A stretch of DNA of 10,036 bases, from the NCBI GenBank assembly GCA_050115015.1, contig JASFRI010000143.1, positions 1-10,036 on the forward strand, read 5' to 3'. The notes beneath the pieces are model-generated. The model was not told where the DNA came from, did not search any database, and saw only the letters and a program-made list of their open reading frames with translations. This stretch comes from JASFRI01 sp050115015 (GTDB taxonomy: Bacteria > Acidobacteriota > Polarisedimenticolia > CBDVAL01). Shown here one piece after another: positions 6,590 to 10,036 of this stretch. A program made the translations under genes and the position numbers. Position 1 is the stretch's first letter, and every line of letters starts with the position of its first letter.

Positions 6590-7866
6590 CCCCGATCCCG
6601 GCACGCCCGGGCGACGCGATCGATGGCGGTAATGTAGGCGGCATCCCGCATGTAGAGCTCTCTCCGGCGCGCCATCTCGCTGAGCGACATGTAGGCCGAG
6701 GTCATCTTCACGTCCAGCTTGCCGAGAACCTCGTCCTTCTCCCAGTAGTAGTTCATGTTGCTCTGGACCTGCTCGAAGTAGCTGCAGGTCACGCCGCCGG
6801 CGCTCCCGAGGAAGTCGGGGATCAGGAAGATCCGTCGGCTCCGGATCACCTCGTCCGCCTCCGGGGCAGTAGGTCCATTGGCCCCCTCGGCGATCAGCTT
6901 CACGGAGGGGCGGATGCGTTCGACGTTATCCTCCCGGATCTGGTTCTCCAGCGCCGCCGGGAGGAGGATGTCGACCTCCTGCTCCAGCCAGGCGTCCCCG
7001 GGGAGGACCTCGTAGCCCAGATCGCGCGCCTTGGCAGGATCGATGCCGCCGAACCGGTCGGTGATCCCACGGAGCTCGTCGTAGGACACACCGTCCTTCC
7101 GCCGATAGGTGCGCGCCACGTCCTCCTTCTGGTCCCAGCACGCGACGGCGAGCACACGGCCTCCGAGCTGGGTGAACAGCTGGATGGCGTGCTGCGCCAC
7201 GTTGCCGAACCCCTGGACGCTTGCCACCGTCGCGTCCAGCCGCCGGTCGAGCTCGCGGAGCGCCTCGCGAACCGCGAAGATGAGGCCGTATCCGGTCGCC
7301 TCGGTCCGCCCCAGGGAGCCGCCCAGCCCCACGGGCTTCCCCGTGATGAAGCCAGGGTACTTCCCACCATGAATGACCTCGAACTCGTCAAGCATCCACA
7401 GCATGTGGGTGGCGCTCGTCATCACATCCGGTGCCGGGACGTCGAGGTTCGGTCCCATGTACCGGGCGGCCTGGCGGATGAAACCGCGGCAGATCTGCTC
7501 CTGCTCGCGTTCGCTCAGGTTGTGGGGATCGCAGATCACGCCGCCCTTCGCCCCGCCCAGCGGCAGGTCCACGACGGCGCACTTCCAGGTCATCCACATG
7601 GCCAGCGCCCGCACCGTGTCGAGGGTCTCCAGCGGGTGAAAGCGCAGCCCTCCCTTGCAGGGTCCGCGGGCGCTGTTGTGCTGCACCCGGAAGCCACGAT
7701 GGAAGCGGACGACGCCGTCGTCCATCCGCACCGGGATGAGAAAGGAGAACTCGCGCATCGGCGTGCGCAGCAGCTCGATGGTCGACGCATCGAGGCCGAG
7801 GATCGCCGCGGCGCTGTCGAACTGGCGCTGGGCGGTCTCGAACGAACTGTAAGGTCGCTTGGTCAT
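6580..7866 (-). CDS. gdhA: Glutamate dehydrogenase (428 aa)
   Basis: A hexameric-type Glu/Leu/Phe/Val dehydrogenase of normal length, interconverting glutamate with 2-oxoglutarate plus ammonia using NAD(P). The expected active-site residues are present by motif: K71 in CKGGLRFHP, K95 in MTWKCAVVDLPLGGAKGGV, K107 in the same GGAKGG loop, and D147 in VPAPDVMT. The Rossmann fold shows VQGFGNVA (217-224), then LIAEGANGPT and FLIPDFLGSAGGVTCSYFE; this last motif usually reads NAGG, so S355 replaces an Asn. D245 near the end of the second strand (ACWDQKED) hints at NAD rather than NADP, but this is weak. The ATG at 7866 has AGGAG six bases upstream. It is the first gene after a sigma-54 promoter and is coupled to the two PPDK-like genes. 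Glutamate specificity is inferred from the overall match and not proven. Confidence 0.93.
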   Translation of the reverse strand: MTKRPYSSFETAQRQFDSAAAILGLDASTIELLRTPMREFSFLIPVRMDDGVVRFHRGFRVQHNSARGPCKGGLRFHPLETLDTVRALAMWMTWKCAVVDLPLGGAKGGVICDPHNLSEREQEQICRGFIRQAARYMGPNLDVPAPDVMTSATHMLWMLDEFEVIHGGKYPGFITGKPVGLGGSLGRTEATGYGLIFAVREALRELDRRLDATVASVQGFGNVAQHAIQLFTQLGGRVLAVACWDQKEDVARTYRRKDGVSYDELRGITDRFGGIDPAKARDLGYEVLPGDAWLEQEVDILLPAALENQIREDNVERIRPSVKLIAEGANGPTAPEADEVIRSRRIFLIPDFLGSAGGVTCSYFEQVQSNMNYYWEKDEVLGKLDVKMTSAYMSLSEMARRRELYMRDAAYITAIDRVARACRDRGWV

Positions 7867-7940
7867 GGATGGCTCCTGGCGGCGGTCGGGATGCGGCGCT
7901 GGGCCCCCTGGCCCGTACGGACCCCGCCATGAGTTCTGGA

Positions 7941-7956
7941 AGCAATCGGAGTGCCA
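7941..7956 (-). promoter_or_regulatory. Sigma-54 (RpoN) -24/-12 promoter of gdhA
   Basis: On the minus strand the bases read TGGCACTCCGATTGCT. Set against TGGCACG-N4-TTGCW this differs at one position only, and the invariant GG (7955-7954) and GC (7943-7942) are separated by exactly ten bases. The predicted transcription start is near 7930, giving a 64-base leader to the gdhA ATG at 7866. The 255-base gap between the malic-enzyme-like gene and gdhA has no other gene. Sigma-54 promoters need an AAA+ enhancer-binding activator such as NtrC; no activator gene lies in the window. Confidence 0.75.
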
Positions 7957-8006
7957 CGGCATGTGGGCCCGTTCCGGCGCCCGGCCTCCTGAAGTGGCGC
8001 GGCGGC

Positions 8007-8031
8007 GGCCGTTTCCACGCCAGGAACGGCC
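8007..8031. promoter_or_regulatory. Inverted repeat upstream of the sigma-54 promoter, candidate activator-binding site
   Basis: GGCCGTTTCC (8007-8016) and GGAACGGCC (8023-8031) are inverted arms, seven bases perfect (GGCCGTT / AACGGCC) with one extra T in the left arm. The centre at 8019 lies about 89 bases upstream of the predicted gdhA transcription start, the usual range for an enhancer site. A second, shorter one (GGTGCG 8044-8049 / CGCACC 8058-8063) is centred near -123. Neither matches the NtrC consensus GCACC...GGTGC. There is no T run, so a terminator for the upstream gene is less likely. Confidence 0.35.
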
Positions 8032-8121
8032 TCCCGTCGCGGGGGTGCGGCGTAGCGCGCACCGCCTGGCGCGACGGCGGGAGCTCAGGGGCCAAGGGCC
8101 TGCAGCGGCCCCGGCCACGTC

Positions 8122-10036
8122 TCATCCGGCGTGGCGCTCGGCGGCGGCCTCCACGACCCCGACGGTGGCCAGGTTCACCAGGTCCGCGACGCTGGCGCCG
8201 TACTGCACGAGATGGGCCGGTAGCCGCGTGCCCATCAGCAGCGGGCCGATGGGAACCACCTCCCCCATCTGCTGTAGCGCGTGCATGGCCAGGTTGGCCG
8301 ACTGCAGGTCCGGGAAGATCAGGACGTTGGCATCGTGCTCCAGCCTGCTGAAGGGGAAATACTCCGTCCTGAGCCCACCGTCGCGGGCGGTCACGAGCTG
8401 CATCTCGCCGTCCACCGCCAGGTCCGGGGAGAGGGACCGGGCGATCTCCGTGGCCCGGCGCATCTTGCGGGCCAGCGGATGATCCACGCTACCGAAATTC
8501 GAGAAGGAAAGCATGGCCACCCGGGGCTCGAGGCCGAGAGAACGGGCGGCCCGTGCGGTCAGCAGCGCGATCTCCGCCAGCTGGTCGGCATCCGGCTCGA
8601 TGTTCACCGCGCAGTCGGCCAGGAGCACCGCCTCCTTCGGAAGCAGCACGAGATGGTGGCTGGAGATCCGGTGGATGCCCGGTGCCGGCCCCACGACATC
8701 CAGGATCGTCCGCAGGGACTCCACCCCATGGGTGGAGACACCTGCGATCATCATCTCCGCATCGCCCCCGTGGACCATCATGGCGGCGAAGTAGTCGCGC
8801 TGCGAGAGGCGCTGCAGGGCGGTGGGCCGGATGACGCCGCGGCGCTGGCGCATCCGGAAGTACTCCTCTGCGTAGCCCTCGGTCCGGCCGTGGCGCGACG
8901 GGTCGACCAGCTGGACGCCGCCGAGATCGAGCCCCAGCCGGTGAGCCGCGCGGCGGACATCCTCCTCGCGCCCCAGCAGGATCGGCCGCGCGATCCCCTC
9001 GTCCTGGAGGACGACGGCAGCACGCAGCACCGTCTCGTTCGTCCCCTCGGCGAACACGATGCGCGTCTGATCCTGGCGGGCCCGGAGCATGAGCCCTCGC
9101 AGGGTCTCCCGCCCTGTGCCCAGGCGGGCCTCCAGCGTCGCCACGTACGCCTCCATCTCCACCGGCCGGCGGGCGACGCCGTCGGCCATCGCCTGGCGGG
9201 CGACCGCGGCGGACTCGCACGGGAGGATGCGCGGGTCGATCGGCTTCGGGAGCAGGTACTCCGGTCCGAAGCTGAAGCGCTCCCGGCCGTAGGCCCGCTC
9301 GACCTCCTCGAGGACGTCTTCCCGCGCCAGGTCCGCCAGGGCCCGGGCGGCCGCGAGCAGCATCTCCTCGCTGATCCGGCTGGCCTGCACGTCGAGTGCT
9401 CCGCGAAAGACGTACGGGAAGCTGAGCAGGTCCACGACGGCGTTCGGCTGCTGGGCGAGGCTCGTCGCGACGATGACGTCGCCGCGGCAGGCTCGTGCCG
9501 CATCGTAGCGGATCTCCGGCTCGGGGGTGGCCAGCGCGAACACAACCGGAAAGCGGCCCATGGACAGCACCATCTCCGTCGAGAGTACACCGCCCGCCGA
9601 GGCCCCGACGAAGACATCGGCACCGTCCAGGCCCTCGGCCAGGCTCCGGGCCGGATCCGCGGCCGCGAACGGGCGCTGGAACTCGAGCAGGTCCTCCCGG
9701 TCCGGATGCAGCAGCCCCCGCACGTCGTAGACGAGGAGATTGCCCGCCGGCACGCCCAGCCGGCGCAGAAGACGACAGAGGCCCGTTCCCACCGTCCCGG
9801 CTCCGCACACGACGATCCGGACCTCGCCGATACGCTTCTGCACGAGGTCCAGGGCATTGAGAAGCGCGGCCACGGCGACCACGGCGGTGCTGTAGAGGTT
9901 CTCGTGAAGCACCGGGATCTCGAGCTCGGTGCTCAGGCGATCGTAGATGTACAGCCCCTCGGGCGCCCGGATGTCCTTCAGGTTGATTCCCCCGAAGGTC
10001 GGCGCAATCCGCCTCACCGTCTCGACGAAGGCCTCC
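8122..10036 (-). CDS. maeB: MaeB-type malic enzyme / phosphate acetyltransferase fusion, 5' end off the window, malic domain degenerate
   Basis: The last 638 residues are visible, the frame being open to the right edge; MaeB proteins are about 750-760 aa. The first ~310 visible residues are a malic-enzyme domain: PTFGGINLKDI, IPVLHENLYSTAVV, a Rossmann loop GAGTVG (78-83), ALATPEPEI and FPYVFRGALDV. The remaining ~320 are a phosphate acetyl/butyryltransferase domain: YFAAMMVHGGDA (415-426), MLSFSNFGS (508-516), then GPLLMGTRLP and ASVADLVNL. Family knowledge: MaeB oxidatively decarboxylates malate to pyruvate with NADP, and its C-terminal domain senses acetyl-CoA instead of acting as a transacetylase. 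Here usual ligands are altered: NLEDI reads NLKDI, HDDQHGTA reads HENLYSTA, ALANP reads ALATP, and PNQVNNVL reads PNAVVDLL. Malic activity is therefore doubtful and the protein may be a regulator or a transacetylase. It lies upstream of gdhA, on the same strand, separated by a sigma-54 promoter. Confidence 0.85.
   Translation of the reverse strand, partial: EAFVETVRRIAPTFGGINLKDIRAPEGLYIYDRLSTELEIPVLHENLYSTAVVAVAALLNALDLVQKRIGEVRIVVCGAGTVGTGLCRLLRRLGVPAGNLLVYDVRGLLHPDREDLLEFQRPFAAADPARSLAEGLDGADVFVGASAGGVLSTEMVLSMGRFPVVFALATPEPEIRYDAARACRGDVIVATSLAQQPNAVVDLLSFPYVFRGALDVQASRISEEMLLAAARALADLAREDVLEEVERAYGRERFSFGPEYLLPKPIDPRILPCESAAVARQAMADGVARRPVEMEAYVATLEARLGTGRETLRGLMLRARQDQTRIVFAEGTNETVLRAAVVLQDEGIARPILLGREEDVRRAAHRLGLDLGGVQLVDPSRHGRTEGYAEEYFRMRQRRGVIRPTALQRLSQRDYFAAMMVHGGDAEMMIAGVSTHGVESLRTILDVVGPAPGIHRISSHHLVLLPKEAVLLADCAVNIEPDADQLAEIALLTARAARSLGLEPRVAMLSFSNFGSVDHPLARKMRRATEIARSLSPDLAVDGEMQLVTARDGGLRTEYFPFSRLEHDANVLIFPDLQSANLAMHALQQMGEVVPIGPLLMGTRLPAHLVQYGASVADLVNLATVGVVEAAAERHAG

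Noticed and set aside
6602..6604. GTG start at 6604 for the 582-aa PPDK-like protein
   Set aside because: It adds only MPGSG, has no better ribosome site and overlaps gdhA more. The ATG at 6589 is preferred but the choice is not certain.
1644..6644. One continuous 1666-aa open frame on the minus strand
   Set aside because: Its first ~600 residues are Pro/Arg/Gly-rich text read out of frame through the 582-aa PPDK-like gene. Real coding begins at the ATG at 4844, which has a ribosome site and an ATGA overlap.
7867..8118. An 84-residue N-terminal extension of glutamate dehydrogenase
   Set aside because: The extension is low-complexity Arg/Ala/Gly/Pro text across the intergenic region holding the sigma-54 promoter. 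The ATG at 7866 has AGGAG at proper spacing and gives a normal-length enzyme.
10015..10017. GTG at 10017 as the start of the malic-enzyme-like gene
   Set aside because: The frame stays open to the right edge and the residues before it (EAFVET) continue the malic-enzyme domain, so the gene is cut by the window.

Overview
The window is a GC-rich (about two-thirds G+C by eye) bacterial chromosome segment with tightly packed genes, Shine-Dalgarno starts and one near-consensus sigma-54 promoter. This fits an environmental lineage of the deltaproteobacterial, acidobacterial or similar type, but nothing visible fixes the phylum. No tRNA, rRNA, insertion sequence, phage gene or CRISPR array was seen.

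Left part (1-1629). A TldD/PmbA-family protease gene runs leftward off the window edge from a start at 389. It diverges from a rightward calcineurin-like metallophosphoesterase gene (766-1629). The 376 bases between them hold an inverted pair of TAGAAT boxes (431-476), possibly divergent -10 elements, and a doubtful 68-aa reading frame (508-714) with strongly coding-like third positions.

Central and right part (1644-10036), all on the minus strand and convergent with the phosphoesterase across a 14-base gap. In transcription order: (i) a MaeB-type malic enzyme/phosphotransacetylase fusion (8122-10036, 5' end off the window) whose malic-enzyme half has lost several metal and substrate ligands; (ii) a 255-base intergenic stretch with a sigma-54 -24/-12 promoter and an upstream inverted repeat; (iii) glutamate dehydrogenase gdhA (6580-7866); (iv) a 582-aa protein built on the PEP-synthase/PPDK ATP-grasp domain but without the swivelling phosphohistidine and PEP/pyruvate domains (4841-6589); (v) a 1066-aa relative of (iv) with a sensor-like N-terminal domain and a C-terminal Pol-beta-type nucleotidyltransferase (1644-4844). 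Genes (iii) to (v) overlap by 10 and 4 bases and look like one translationally coupled operon.

How they may work together (inference): the operon joins glutamate/2-oxoglutarate interconversion, under a promoter class often used in nitrogen control, to two PPDK-like ATP-binding proteins that lack the parts needed to make PEP. One of them carries a nucleotidyltransferase of the broad superfamily that includes the GlnD and GlnE regulators. A signalling or protein-modifying module acting on the glutamate/PEP/pyruvate node is a reasonable hypothesis. This is the part of the window most likely to hold undescribed biology.
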